Assembly: GCA_910587425.1 (NCBI GenBank) | Contig: CAJUKU010000015.1 | Location: 1 to 51,969 of the forward strand | Source of the DNA: an uncultured Muribaculaceae bacterium | Lineage (GTDB): Bacteria; Bacteroidota; Bacteroidia; Bacteroidales; Muribaculaceae | Length of the DNA: 51,969 nucleotides | Reading direction: 5' to 3' | Shown here: piece by piece, positions 34,838-43,800 of the stretch | Layout of the letters: each line of letters starts with the position of its first letter | Position numbering within the stretch: the first letter of the stretch is position 1 | The notes under the pieces: model-generated | What the model was told of the DNA's origin: nothing | Seen by the model: the letters and a program-made list of their open reading frames with translations, nothing else | Database searches by the model: none | Translations under genes and position numbers: made by a program

Positions 34838-35839
34838 GTGAGTGTGGAGCGGCTTCTGATATTACGTCTTTCGGCGCTTGGCGATGTCGCCATGACCATA
34901 CCTGTGATCTACTCGCTTGCCGAGCAGCATCCGGATGTGGAGATCACGTTTGTGACCCGCCCATTCTTCGCGCGTCTGCTGATCAACGCGCCAGCCAACC
35001 TGCGGGTATTCGCCGCCGATCTCAAGGGTAGACACCGCGGTGCGCGCGGACTGCTGAGGCTAATGCACGAACTGTCGGCACTGCGCCCGACCGCCGTAGC
35101 CGACCTGCATAATCTTCCGCGCACGTGGGTCATCGATACGTGGTTCAGGATGCGTGGCATCAAGGTGCGTATGGTCGACAAAGCCCGCAGCAAGCGCAAA
35201 AAAGCGCTCCGCAACAAGACAGAGCAGAAGCCTTTCACAGAACGCTACCGTGATGTGCTCGGGGAACTGGGATATGATGTACGGCTGACGTTCAAGTCAC
35301 TGTATGAACACGTGCCCGCTCAGCCTCCGGTCGATCCAGGAAGCCGTGCGGTCGGCATCGCCTCATTCGCACGCTATGCCAACAAGACCTACCCTCCGGA
35401 AATGATGCGTCAGGTGGCTGCGGCTCTTGCCGCGGAAGGGATCGACGTTTACCTTTTCGGCGGAGGCGGGAAAGAGGCTGAGGTACTTTCCGGCTGGGAG
35501 AAAGACTCCCCGCGGATCCATTGCGTGGCGGGAACGTTCGCCATAGAGCAGGAGCTTGCGCTCATGAACCGGCTGCGGCTTATGGTGAGCATGGACTCCG
35601 CCAATCAGCATCTTGCCTCGATAGCCGGGACACGGGTGGTGAGCATCTGGGGAAGCACGACACCGGAGTGCGGCTTCATGCCATACGGACAGAGCCGGGA
35701 GAATGCCGTGTGCCACCGGATAGAGTGCCAGCCATGTTCAGTGGCGGGCACTCCGCAATGTCCGCTGGGGCACATGAAATGCCTGCGCGAGATCAACCCT
35801 AAAGAGATTGTAGACAAAGTATTATCAAACATAAGTTAA
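34838..35839 (+). CDS. GT9 heptosyltransferase-like glycosyltransferase
   Basis: The 333-residue GT-B enzyme belongs to glycosyltransferase family 9 (ADP-heptose:LPS heptosyltransferases). It shows LLILRLSALGDVAMTIPVI at the N-terminus, and in the C-terminal lobe the nucleotide-binding SMDSANQHLASIAGTRVVSIWGSTTP (~250-275). The end is Cys-rich (CQPCS and CPLGHMKC), as in many Bacteroidetes GT9 proteins. The start is GTG 34838, three bases after the previous stop. It probably adds a core sugar; donor specificity cannot be read. Confidence 0.9.
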   Translation: MSVERLLILRLSALGDVAMTIPVIYSLAEQHPDVEITFVTRPFFARLLINAPANLRVFAADLKGRHRGARGLLRLMHELSALRPTAVADLHNLPRTWVIDTWFRMRGIKVRMVDKARSKRKKALRNKTEQKPFTERYRDVLGELGYDVRLTFKSLYEHVPAQPPVDPGSRAVGIASFARYANKTYPPEMMRQVAAALAAEGIDVYLFGGGGKEAEVLSGWEKDSPRIHCVAGTFAIEQELALMNRLRLMVSMDSANQHLASIAGTRVVSIWGSTTPECGFMPYGQSRENAVCHRIECQPCSVAGTPQCPLGHMKCLREINPKEIVDKVLSNIS

Positions 35840-35848
35840 GAGTTAGCC

Positions 35849-37024
35849 ATGGCAACTATCCGTTCGATAGCTTTCGACGCAAAACGCGCATTGTTCAACC
35901 ACACAGGTCTGGGCAATTACAGCCGCTATGCCATAGAGACGATGCAGCGCGCCTATCCGGAAGCGGAGCTGTCGCTCTACACCCGCAAGATCCACCGCCG
36001 GCAGATGCATCCGTGGCTGAAACGGCTCAATATGCCACGACTTGTGACTCCAGACCGCGGCACACTCCTCCCGGCACTGTGGCGCCACTGGCGCGGCATG
36101 ACCGGAGCACTGCGCCGCGACCGCCCCGACGTGTATCACGGTCTGAGCAACGAGTTGCCCTTCGACATACGCCGCGCAGGAATCCCAACGGTGGTTACGA
36201 TACATGACCTGATATTCCGGCGCATACCGGAAAATTATACCGCCATCGACCGCTGGCTCTACAATCTGAAATTCCGCTCGGCGGCACGCAATGCCACGCG
36301 CATAATAGCCATAAGCGAGCGTACGAAAGCCGATATAATCGAGCTATACGGAATAGATCCGGCAAAAATCGACGTGATATATCAGGGAGTCAATCCGATA
36401 TTCCATCAGCCTGTAAGCGAGGAGACCCGCGAGGAGGTGCGCCAGAAATACGGACTGCCGGAGCGATATATCGTGATGGTAGGCACACTCGAGCAGCGCA
36501 AGAACCAGCTGATAGCCATAGAGGCACTGCCGGAGATCGACAAGGATGTGACACTGGTCATAGTCGGTCATGCACGCAACAAATATGGCGAGCAGGTGAA
36601 GCGACGGATCGAGGAGCTGGGACTCCAACAGCGCGTGAAGATGTTGCGTGGTGTGCCTACAGAGCATCTTCCGGCGCTTTATGCCATGGCTGAGATCGCC
36701 GCCTATCCATCGCGCTACGAAGGGTTCGGACTTCCGGTAGTGGAATCACTCTCGACCGGCACACCAGTCATAGCCGCCACAGGCTCATGCCTGGAGGAAG
36801 CGGGTGGGAAAGGAGCGGTATACATAGACCCGGACTCCCCCACCGACTTCGCGCATCACGCCAACCTCCTGCTCGCCGACCCGGCTCTGCGGCGCAGCAT
36901 GGCTGCGGCAGGACTAAGCCACATAAGCAGGTTTGACGATGCCGGATTCGCTCGGAACGTTATGGAAACATACCACCGCGCCATAGAGGACTTCAACAGA
37001 ACCAACGGAATAAACGAGTCATGA
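35849..37024 (+). CDS. GT4 family glycosyltransferase
   Basis: The 391-residue GT-B glycosyltransferase has an N-terminal acceptor domain with a Gly loop (HTGLGNYSRYA, ~19-29) and VTIHDLIFRR (~117-126). The C-terminal nucleotide-sugar domain has VGTLEQRKNQLIAIEAL (~210-226) and the E-x7-E motif EGFGLPVVE (Glu291 and Glu299). This is the retaining glycosyl-transfer fold of family 4. It acts on the cytosolic side in core or O-chain assembly. Its stop overlaps the start of the next GT by four bases. Confidence 0.93.
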   Translation: MATIRSIAFDAKRALFNHTGLGNYSRYAIETMQRAYPEAELSLYTRKIHRRQMHPWLKRLNMPRLVTPDRGTLLPALWRHWRGMTGALRRDRPDVYHGLSNELPFDIRRAGIPTVVTIHDLIFRRIPENYTAIDRWLYNLKFRSAARNATRIIAISERTKADIIELYGIDPAKIDVIYQGVNPIFHQPVSEETREEVRQKYGLPERYIVMVGTLEQRKNQLIAIEALPEIDKDVTLVIVGHARNKYGEQVKRRIEELGLQQRVKMLRGVPTEHLPALYAMAEIAAYPSRYEGFGLPVVESLSTGTPVIAATGSCLEEAGGKGAVYIDPDSPTDFAHHANLLLADPALRRSMAAAGLSHISRFDDAGFARNVMETYHRAIEDFNRTNGINES

Positions 37025-37941
37025 CAGACGCCCCGCTTTTCTCGATTTTCATCCCGACATGGAATAACCTGCCGTTTCTGAAACTGTGCGTCGAGAGCAT
37101 ACGGCGCAATTCGGCTTACAGGCATGAGATACTTGTGTTTGTCAACGACGGCTCGGACGGCACCCTCGAGTGGGTGCGGGAGCAAGGACTGAAATACCGC
37201 CACTCGCCACACAACGTCGGCGTCTGCTGGGCTATGAACGCGCTGCGCCCGCTGATGAGCACGGAATATGTGGCATTTGTCAACGATGACATGTACATGC
37301 TGCCGGGCTGGGACAAGCCGCTATGGGAATCGATCAGCCGGTGCGGCGGAAACCGCAGATGGTTTTTCGCATCGACGATAATAGAACCTGACGCACGCGA
37401 CCGCAGCTATATATCAGCCGATTTCGGACGCACGCCCGAGGAGTTCAGCGAACAGGCACTACTCGAAGCCGCGCCCTCATTCAACCGCGCCGACTGGCAT
37501 GGAGCATCAAAACCGCCGACGGTAGTGCACCGCGACATGTGGGATCTCGTCGGTGGCTACAGCATAGAGTACTCTCCGGGGCTCGGTTCGGATCCTGATT
37601 TCAACGCCAAGCTATGGCTTGCCGGAGTGCGCGACTTCATCGGCATCGGCTCGAGTCTTGTGTATCATTTCAAAAGCGTATCGGTCGACCGTGTAGTGAA
37701 AAATGACGGCAACATACAGTTCCTGCGCAAATGGGGACTGACGATCCGTGCGTTCCGCCAGACGATGCTCAACACTGACGAACCCGCATCCGAACCGCTC
37801 AGGACAGACAGCCGCAAGCTCCGCAACGAGAAGCTGAGGAGCGCGATAAAGAAACTGCTGACGGTGTGGAAAAATCCTGACGCACCAACCCTCTGGGATT
37901 CAAAGCCGGGCGACATCACCGCATCGGTTGACAAGAAGTAA
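37021..37941 (+). CDS. GT2 family glycosyltransferase
   Basis: The 306-residue GT-A enzyme begins with the GT2 opening SIFIPTWNNLPFLKLCVESI, followed by VNDGSDGTLEWV (~41-52) and a DxD-like metal site FVNDDMYMLPGWD (~88-100). The later YSPGLGSDPDFNAKLWLAG matches the acceptor/ED region. No membrane helices are seen, so it is a cytosolic, peripheral transferase. Start ATG 37021 overlaps the GT4 stop. Sugar specificity is unknown. Confidence 0.92.
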   Translation: MTDAPLFSIFIPTWNNLPFLKLCVESIRRNSAYRHEILVFVNDGSDGTLEWVREQGLKYRHSPHNVGVCWAMNALRPLMSTEYVAFVNDDMYMLPGWDKPLWESISRCGGNRRWFFASTIIEPDARDRSYISADFGRTPEEFSEQALLEAAPSFNRADWHGASKPPTVVHRDMWDLVGGYSIEYSPGLGSDPDFNAKLWLAGVRDFIGIGSSLVYHFKSVSVDRVVKNDGNIQFLRKWGLTIRAFRQTMLNTDEPASEPLRTDSRKLRNEKLRSAIKKLLTVWKNPDAPTLWDSKPGDITASVDKK

Positions 37942-37963
37942 ACCATCAAATCAGGTATTGGAA

Positions 37964-39808
37964 ATGACTGGAGTGATATCACTGACCGCCGCATATTTCT
38001 GCGTAGCCACACTATATTTTCTGCTGATACAGAAACCGCTGTTCGGAATGGTCAACAGCGTAACCGCTGGAGAGCGTATAAAATGGAGTGATATAGTGAA
38101 AGTGTACCGTCACGGTATAGTGTCGGACTTCATCATAGCCTCCTACGTCACAGCAATACCGGTATTAACCGCGATGCTGCGTGCGGAGATAACGGGGATC
38201 AACCTGCAGGTGGTCATGAGCGTGTATAACGCCGTGATAGCATTATGCATCGGACTGATAACCATAGCCGACACCGTGCTCTACCGCTTCTGGCAATACA
38301 AGCTCGACACCTCGGCACTCGCGTATCTGCGCACTCCCAAGGAGGCGTTCGCCTCGGTTCCGGCATGGCAGACAGCAGGTGGATTTCTTGCCGCAATCCT
38401 TGCGGGAGCGATATTTTTTGCCGCCGCGCAGTGGGCTGTCGCCGTAACCCTACCGATATTCCCCATATCGACGCCTCAGCTATGGGAACTGATATCGACA
38501 CCGTTTGTTGCTATTCTGCTCCTGGGGATCCTGTTCGTGCTGATCAGAGGGCTCAAGATACGCCCGTATAACCCGAGCATAGTGTATTTCAGCAGCATAC
38601 CGTTTCTGAATCACTGGGCGCTCAATCCTGCGTACAACCTCATATACTCACTGACGACACGCGATGAATTCCGCGGAAAATTCCGTCATTTCAGCGACGA
38701 GGAGTGCCGCAGCATCGTAGAGCCACTGTTCCCCACTTCAGGAAACACACAACGCAAGCTGCTGCGCACTGACCGTCCCAATGTACTACTGATCATCTGG
38801 GAAAGTTGCGGAGAAGAGTTCGTCGAGAGCCTTGGAGGTCGTAAAGGCGTGACACCGAATCTCGACCGCATAGCTGCCGAGGGTGTCAGCTTCAGCCGCT
38901 GCACCTCGACAAGTTTCCGTACCGACCGTGGACTTGTAGGCATCATCAGCGGTTATCTCGGTCAGCCGACCACTTCGGTGATACGCTACACGCGTAAGCT
39001 GCCGAATCTTCCGGCATTTCCGCGCCGGCTCAAGGAGCAGGGATACCGCACTACGGCTGTACATGGCGGCGAGCTGTCGCTGATGCACATCTCGGACTAT
39101 CTGCTCGCCTCGGGTCATGACCGCCTCGTGAGCCTGCCCGACCTCCCTCACAAACGCAAGGATGTGCCGACCGGGAAATGGGGCGTGCACGACGGATGGA
39201 TGTTCGACATGCTGCTCGACGACATAAAGAAAGAGACCGCCGCGGGCGGAAACTGGATGATGACGTTCCAGACACTCAGCTCGCATGAGCCGTTTGATGT
39301 GCCTTACAACAAACTGGAGAACCCGGTGGACAACTCGTTCGCCTACGTCGATGAAGCGCTCGGACATTTCATAGACACGCTGAAAGAGACCCCGGCATGG
39401 GATAATCTTCTCGTGGCGATAGTAGCCGACCACGGCTACAACGCCCCCGGAGCGGTGGTCGACAGGCAGCGTTACGCCCACATACCGTTAGTGTTCACCG
39501 GTGGAGCCGTAAAGGAACCGGCTATAATCGACACACCGATGAGCCAGACCGACCTTGCCGCCACACTCCTCGGACAGCTAGGCATGAGACATGATGAATT
39601 CATATTCAGCCGCGACGTGCTTGCCGACAGCTACACATATCCGTTCACTTTCCACAGCTACATAAACGGCTTCATGTACACCGACTCGACCGGAATGACC
39701 GATTTCGACAATGTAGCCGACGCGGCAGTGAAAGGCGCCGACGCCGAGCGTGAGCGCAAAGGGCGCGCTATTCTACAATATCTTTATGACGATATAAGCA
39801 AACGATGA
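37964..39808 (+). CDS. LtaS-like membrane phosphotransferase (sulfatase/alkaline-phosphatase fold) 1
   Basis: The 614-residue protein has about five membrane helices in residues 1-200 and an external sulfatase-fold domain (~265-600). Metal-site motifs are LIIWESCGEE, the nucleophile Thr320 in SFRTDRG, WGVHDGWMFD and VADHGYN. Homologs transfer phosphoglycerol or phosphoethanolamine to glycolipids or glycans at the outer face of the inner membrane. Decoration of LPS core is the natural reading here. The open frame from TTG 37928 would overlap the GT2 gene; ATG 37964 gives a 22-bp gap. A paralog follows with a four-base overlap. Confidence 0.9.
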   Translation: MTGVISLTAAYFCVATLYFLLIQKPLFGMVNSVTAGERIKWSDIVKVYRHGIVSDFIIASYVTAIPVLTAMLRAEITGINLQVVMSVYNAVIALCIGLITIADTVLYRFWQYKLDTSALAYLRTPKEAFASVPAWQTAGGFLAAILAGAIFFAAAQWAVAVTLPIFPISTPQLWELISTPFVAILLLGILFVLIRGLKIRPYNPSIVYFSSIPFLNHWALNPAYNLIYSLTTRDEFRGKFRHFSDEECRSIVEPLFPTSGNTQRKLLRTDRPNVLLIIWESCGEEFVESLGGRKGVTPNLDRIAAEGVSFSRCTSTSFRTDRGLVGIISGYLGQPTTSVIRYTRKLPNLPAFPRRLKEQGYRTTAVHGGELSLMHISDYLLASGHDRLVSLPDLPHKRKDVPTGKWGVHDGWMFDMLLDDIKKETAAGGNWMMTFQTLSSHEPFDVPYNKLENPVDNSFAYVDEALGHFIDTLKETPAWDNLLVAIVADHGYNAPGAVVDRQRYAHIPLVFTGGAVKEPAIIDTPMSQTDLAATLLGQLGMRHDEFIFSRDVLADSYTYPFTFHSYINGFMYTDSTGMTDFDNVADAAVKGADAERERKGRAILQYLYDDISKR

Positions 39809-41766
39809 ACCGACTGACAAAAGATATATTCAGTTGCAATGCCGTGCGGCTTGCGATCAACATACTGACGGTGTATGTGTGCTACTTCGTGTGCCGCGTA
39901 GCCTTTCTTGCCGAGAACTGGGCTATATTCGAGCAGGGGATGACCCTGCCGACGCTGCTTAAGGTGATGCGCGGCGGAGTGCTGTTCGACAACTCCGCCA
40001 TATTCTACACCAACGCCCTGGTGATACTGCTGTACCTGCTGCCGCTTGCCGCCAAAGAGCGCGGGTGGTACTGGAACATGACCCGTTGGATATATGTGGT
40101 GATCAACTCACTGTGCGTACTGCTCAACCTCGGCGACTCGGCATTCTTCGAGTTCCGCAAGCACCGGACATCGCTCGCAGTGTTCTCGGAGTTCAAGGGG
40201 GAGGACAATATCGGCGGAATAGTGGGTGTGGAGCTTGTGAATCACTGGTATTTCGTGCTGCTGTTCGCAGGTCTGACCGCTCTGCTGTGGTGCCTGTATC
40301 TGAAACCCGCCACGCCCACACGTCCACGTCTCCGCTATTACCTTACGCAGTCGATTTCGCTGCTGCTGTTCGTACCGGTGACCCTGTTCGCGATGCGCGG
40401 AAACACCTTTTTCAGTGCCACCCGCCCGATAGCCGTAAGTTTCGCGCACAACTATGCCGACGAGCCTGTGCAGACCGGGATCGTGCTCAACACACCATTC
40501 TCGATAATACGTAGCGTTAACCATGTGCCGAAGGAGACACCGGTATTTTTCGCCACACAGGAGGAGCTGGATGCCGTATATTCGCCGGTGCATTATCCGG
40601 CAGATTCGGTGCAACCGAACCACAAGAATATCGTCATACTGATCGTTGAGAGCTTCGCAGCGGAATTTGTAGGAGGGTTGAACCGGGATCTCGACGGAGG
40701 CACGTACCGCGGATACACCCCATTCTTCGACGAGATGCTTGAGAAAGGCACATGGTTCGACCAGTCGTTTGCCAACACTTACTACTCTATAGATGCGCCG
40801 CCGGCAGTGCTTGCATCGATTCCGCGAATGGACACACCATTCGTATTGTCGCCTTATTCGCTCAACCATATCGGCTCGATAGCGTCGGAGACAGCTAAGG
40901 CGGGATATACCACGGCGTTCTTCCACGGAGCCGACAACCAGTCGCTCGGCATCAATGCATTCGTGACCTCCGTGGGGTTTGAGAACTATTACGGCAAGGA
41001 CGAGTATCTTGCCGACAAGCGTTTCGGCGGCATGGATGACTTCGACGGCAAGTGGGGAATCTGGGATGAGCCGTTCCTGCAGTATTTCAACACAAAACTG
41101 TCGGAGATGCCGGAACCGTTCATGGCGAGCGTATTCACGCTGTCGTCGCACCATCCGTTCAAGATACCGGAGCAGTACCGCGACACATTCCCCGACGAGG
41201 GTCTGCACCAGTTGCACAAGTGCATCCGCTATACCGACCACTCGCTGCGTCGGTTCTTCGAGAGCGCGAGCCAGCAGCCATGGTATGACCACACAGTATT
41301 TGTGATAACGGCTGACCATTCCAGCTCAAAGCGCACACACGACATATACTTCACATCCGTAGGTGATTTCCGCATTCCGATACTTATCTACGACCCGTCG
41401 GGAGAGATTGCTCCCGGTCGCCGCCCCGGTATCATACAGCAGATCGACATAATGCCGACGTTGCTGAACCACATAGGGTATGACCGTCCTTACGTGGCAT
41501 TCGGCAAGGATGCGCTGAACACGCCTGCCGAGGAGAGCTGGGCGTTCAACTGGGATCTTTGCCCGCAGTATCTGCAGGGGGATTATGTGCTGCGTGGCGA
41601 CGGCACAAAGGTGACCGATATCTTTGACTACGTGCATGATCCGCTACTGGAGCACAACCTGATAGATACGTTCCCCGACTCGCTGCGCCAGCCTATGACC
41701 GACCGCATGAACGCCTTCATTCAGGCGTATATGCAGCGGATGAAGACCGACACCGCACATTTATGA
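39805..41766 (+). CDS. LtaS-like membrane phosphotransferase 2, with Ser at the nucleophile position
   Basis: The 653-residue paralog of the preceding gene has ~5 N-terminal membrane helices (to ~200) and a C-terminal sulfatase-fold domain. It contains VILIVESFAAEFVGG, KWGIWDEPFL, TLSSHHPF and ITADHSSSKR. Alignment of the nucleophile region puts Ser328 (TYYSIDAPP) where the first paralog and LtaS have Thr. It may still work, as Ser nucleophiles are known in this superfamily, or it may have another role. It is the last gene of the operon; the structured repeat begins at its stop codon. Confidence 0.88.
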   Translation: MNRLTKDIFSCNAVRLAINILTVYVCYFVCRVAFLAENWAIFEQGMTLPTLLKVMRGGVLFDNSAIFYTNALVILLYLLPLAAKERGWYWNMTRWIYVVINSLCVLLNLGDSAFFEFRKHRTSLAVFSEFKGEDNIGGIVGVELVNHWYFVLLFAGLTALLWCLYLKPATPTRPRLRYYLTQSISLLLFVPVTLFAMRGNTFFSATRPIAVSFAHNYADEPVQTGIVLNTPFSIIRSVNHVPKETPVFFATQEELDAVYSPVHYPADSVQPNHKNIVILIVESFAAEFVGGLNRDLDGGTYRGYTPFFDEMLEKGTWFDQSFANTYYSIDAPPAVLASIPRMDTPFVLSPYSLNHIGSIASETAKAGYTTAFFHGADNQSLGINAFVTSVGFENYYGKDEYLADKRFGGMDDFDGKWGIWDEPFLQYFNTKLSEMPEPFMASVFTLSSHHPFKIPEQYRDTFPDEGLHQLHKCIRYTDHSLRRFFESASQQPWYDHTVFVITADHSSSKRTHDIYFTSVGDFRIPILIYDPSGEIAPGRRPGIIQQIDIMPTLLNHIGYDRPYVAFGKDALNTPAEESWAFNWDLCPQYLQGDYVLRGDGTKVTDIFDYVHDPLLEHNLIDTFPDSLRQPMTDRMNAFIQAYMQRMKTDTAHL

Positions 41767-41914
41767 GGGTTTGTCATAACGGCTCATCTGGGTCGTCGCT
41801 TTCGACATTCGGCATCGGTCACGTACAACAGTACGCTCCCTCAGCCTCAGTCTCAGCTCCTACCAGCTGAACCATTCTGACAGAACCCTCCCATCCGGAT
41901 ACAACAGCAGTGTG
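41765..41914 (+). repeat. Dispersed structured repeat, copy 2 (~150 bp)
   Basis: The core 41775-41882 is identical to that of copy 1 across 108 bp. The outer stem here is GAGGGTTT (41765-41772) with GAACCCTC (41883-41890). It pairs over 8 bp (one T-G wobble) despite differing from copy 1 at several positions. CCATCCGGATACAACA follows the right arm as in copy 1. The left arm uses the last two bases of the upstream TGA stop codon. It has the same orientation as copy 1 and again lies directly 3' of a plus-strand gene. Confidence 0.85.
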
Positions 41915-41951
41915 TTTACACACCTCCACCCACACTAATATAAGCAAAAAC

Positions 41952-42266
41952 ATGATAGCGAACAACCTCACGCCAAGCCAGCCGATACATCCCGGCGAGA
42001 TGATCAAAGATGAGATTGAATACCGCGGCATATCACAGAAAGAACTTGCAGCGGAGATCGGCATTCCGGCTTCAGTTCTCAATGCTGTTCTGAACGGGAA
42101 ACGTGCAGTCACCACTGAATATGCTCTCCTTTTTGAAGCTGCACTTGGCATCGATGCCGCAATATGGATAAAAATGCAGTCAGCTTACAATCTGCAAACT
42201 GCAAAATCCAACCCCACTTTTATGGAAAGATTGAGCCGTGTACACAGGATTGCAGCTGTGCTATAG
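41952..42266 (+). CDS. HigA-type addiction-module antidote protein (orphan)
   Basis: The 104-residue XRE-family helix-turn-helix protein opens with the HigA hallmark IHPGEMIKDEIEYRGISQKELA, followed by IGIPASVLNAVLNGKRAVTTEYALLFEAALGIDAAIWIKMQ. These match the HigA antitoxin/VapI family that represses its own operon and neutralises a HigB mRNA-interferase. No HigB-like frame is found on either side: upstream is the structured repeat, downstream 120 bp of spacer and then purB. It is therefore an orphan or has become a stand-alone regulator. ATG 41952 starts the conserved region. Confidence 0.88.
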   Translation: MIANNLTPSQPIHPGEMIKDEIEYRGISQKELAAEIGIPASVLNAVLNGKRAVTTEYALLFEAALGIDAAIWIKMQSAYNLQTAKSNPTFMERLSRVHRIAAVL

Positions 42267-42362
42267 CTTGAATCCATAATTTCGTAATAGGGAAAATGAT
42301 TAAAAAGCGTGAAAGGGAAGGGAGTTGTGTGTGAAAACAGGAGCTGTTAACGGGAAAATTTG

Positions 42363-42370
42363 TAAATTTG
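42363..42370 (+). promoter_or_regulatory. purB -7 element (TAAATTTG)
   Basis: TAAATTTG ends 17 bp before ATG 42388. The -33 element is not clear at 20-nt spacing. Confidence 0.6.
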
Positions 42371-42387
42371 CGGCTTAATAACCAATC

Positions 42388-43758
42388 ATGCAAACAAGAC
42401 TCATGCAGCTCTCAACACTGACAGCAATATCGCCGGTTGACGGTCGCTACCGCAACAAATGCGAGCGCCTTGCCGACTACTTCTCGGAATATGCCCTGAT
42501 CCGCTACCGCGTGCGCGTGGAGGTGGAGTATTTCATAGCCCTCTGCCGCATACCTCTGCCCCAGCTCAAAGGGGTGGATGCCGCAAAATTCGACGCCCTG
42601 CGCGAGATATACCGTCACTTCACCGTAGCCGACGCAGAGCGCATCAAGGAGATCGAGAACACGACCAACCACGACGTGAAAGCTGTGGAATACTTCCTAA
42701 AAGAGCGTTTTGATGCTCTCGGTCTGCAGGATTTCAAAGAATTCATCCACTTCGGACTCACATCGCAGGATATCAACAACACCTCGGTGCCCCTCTCGAT
42801 CCGCGAGGCTCTTGACGAGGCTTACCTGCCGATGCTACGCAAGCTCAACGACCGGCTTGACACTCTCGCCCGCGAATGGGAGAATGTGCCGATGCTGGCG
42901 CGCACACACGGTCAGCCGGCGTCGCCCACACTGCTCGGCAAGGAGATCGGCGTATTCGCCTACCGTCTGCGCACCCAGCTCAAGCAGCTCGAGGCTGTGC
43001 CTGTGAGCGGTAAGTTCGGTGGTGCTACAGGCAACTTCAACGCCCACCTGATCGCATTCCCCGGCATAGACTGGCGCACATTCGGAGCAAAATTCCTCAA
43101 GGAGAGTCTCGGCATAGAGCGTGAGGAGCTGACAACGCAGATCTCGAACTACGACAATCTCGCAGCGCTCTTCGATGCCATGCGCCGCGTGAACACAATC
43201 ATAATCGACCTTGACCGCGACATCTGGCAGTATGTGTCGATGGAATACTTCAAGCAGCGCATCAAGGAGGGCGAGGTTGGCTCGTCGGCTATGCCGCACA
43301 AGGTGAATCCTATCGATTTCGAGAACTCCGAGGGCAATCTCGGCATAGCCGACGCACTGCTCGGACACCTTGCCTCAAAGCTGCCTATTTCACGCCTGCA
43401 ACGCGACCTCACGGACTCAACGGTGCTCCGCAACGTCGGCGTGCCGATGGCGCATGTGATGATCGCCGTGGCAAGCACCCTGAAAGGTCTTGACAAACTG
43501 ATACTCAACGAAGATGCAATCCGCGCCGACCTCGACGACATGTGGAGTGTCGTCGCTGAGGCGATACAGACAATACTACGCCGCGAGGGTTATCCCCATC
43601 CTTACGAGACGCTCAAGCAGCTCACCCGCGTGAACTCGAAGGTGACAGCCAAGAGCATAGCCGACTTCATAGACACACTCAATGTGAGCGATGCCGTGAA
43701 GGAGGAGCTGAAACGGATCACCCCCCACGGATATACCGGATACGGGCTCATCGACTGA
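42388..43758 (+). CDS. purB: Adenylosuccinate lyase
   Basis: This cytosolic purine enzyme cleaves SAICAR to AICAR and adenylosuccinate to AMP plus fumarate. The 456-residue protein is of the E. coli-like long type. It begins TAISPVDGRYRNKCERL and carries the N-terminal His region TSQDINNTS, the catalytic ARTHGQPASPT (~171-181), the signature GSSAMPHKVNPIDFEN (~298-313) and LQRDLTDSTVLRN. Length is usual. ATG 42388 or 42403 could be the start. The SurA-like gene follows 42 bp downstream with no terminator, so they may be cotranscribed. Confidence 0.96.
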   Translation: MQTRLMQLSTLTAISPVDGRYRNKCERLADYFSEYALIRYRVRVEVEYFIALCRIPLPQLKGVDAAKFDALREIYRHFTVADAERIKEIENTTNHDVKAVEYFLKERFDALGLQDFKEFIHFGLTSQDINNTSVPLSIREALDEAYLPMLRKLNDRLDTLAREWENVPMLARTHGQPASPTLLGKEIGVFAYRLRTQLKQLEAVPVSGKFGGATGNFNAHLIAFPGIDWRTFGAKFLKESLGIEREELTTQISNYDNLAALFDAMRRVNTIIIDLDRDIWQYVSMEYFKQRIKEGEVGSSAMPHKVNPIDFENSEGNLGIADALLGHLASKLPISRLQRDLTDSTVLRNVGVPMAHVMIAVASTLKGLDKLILNEDAIRADLDDMWSVVAEAIQTILRREGYPHPYETLKQLTRVNSKVTAKSIADFIDTLNVSDAVKEELKRITPHGYTGYGLID

Positions 43759-43800
43759 TCCCGCGTCCATCACACACTTCACCCAAGTTAGACAAAGACA

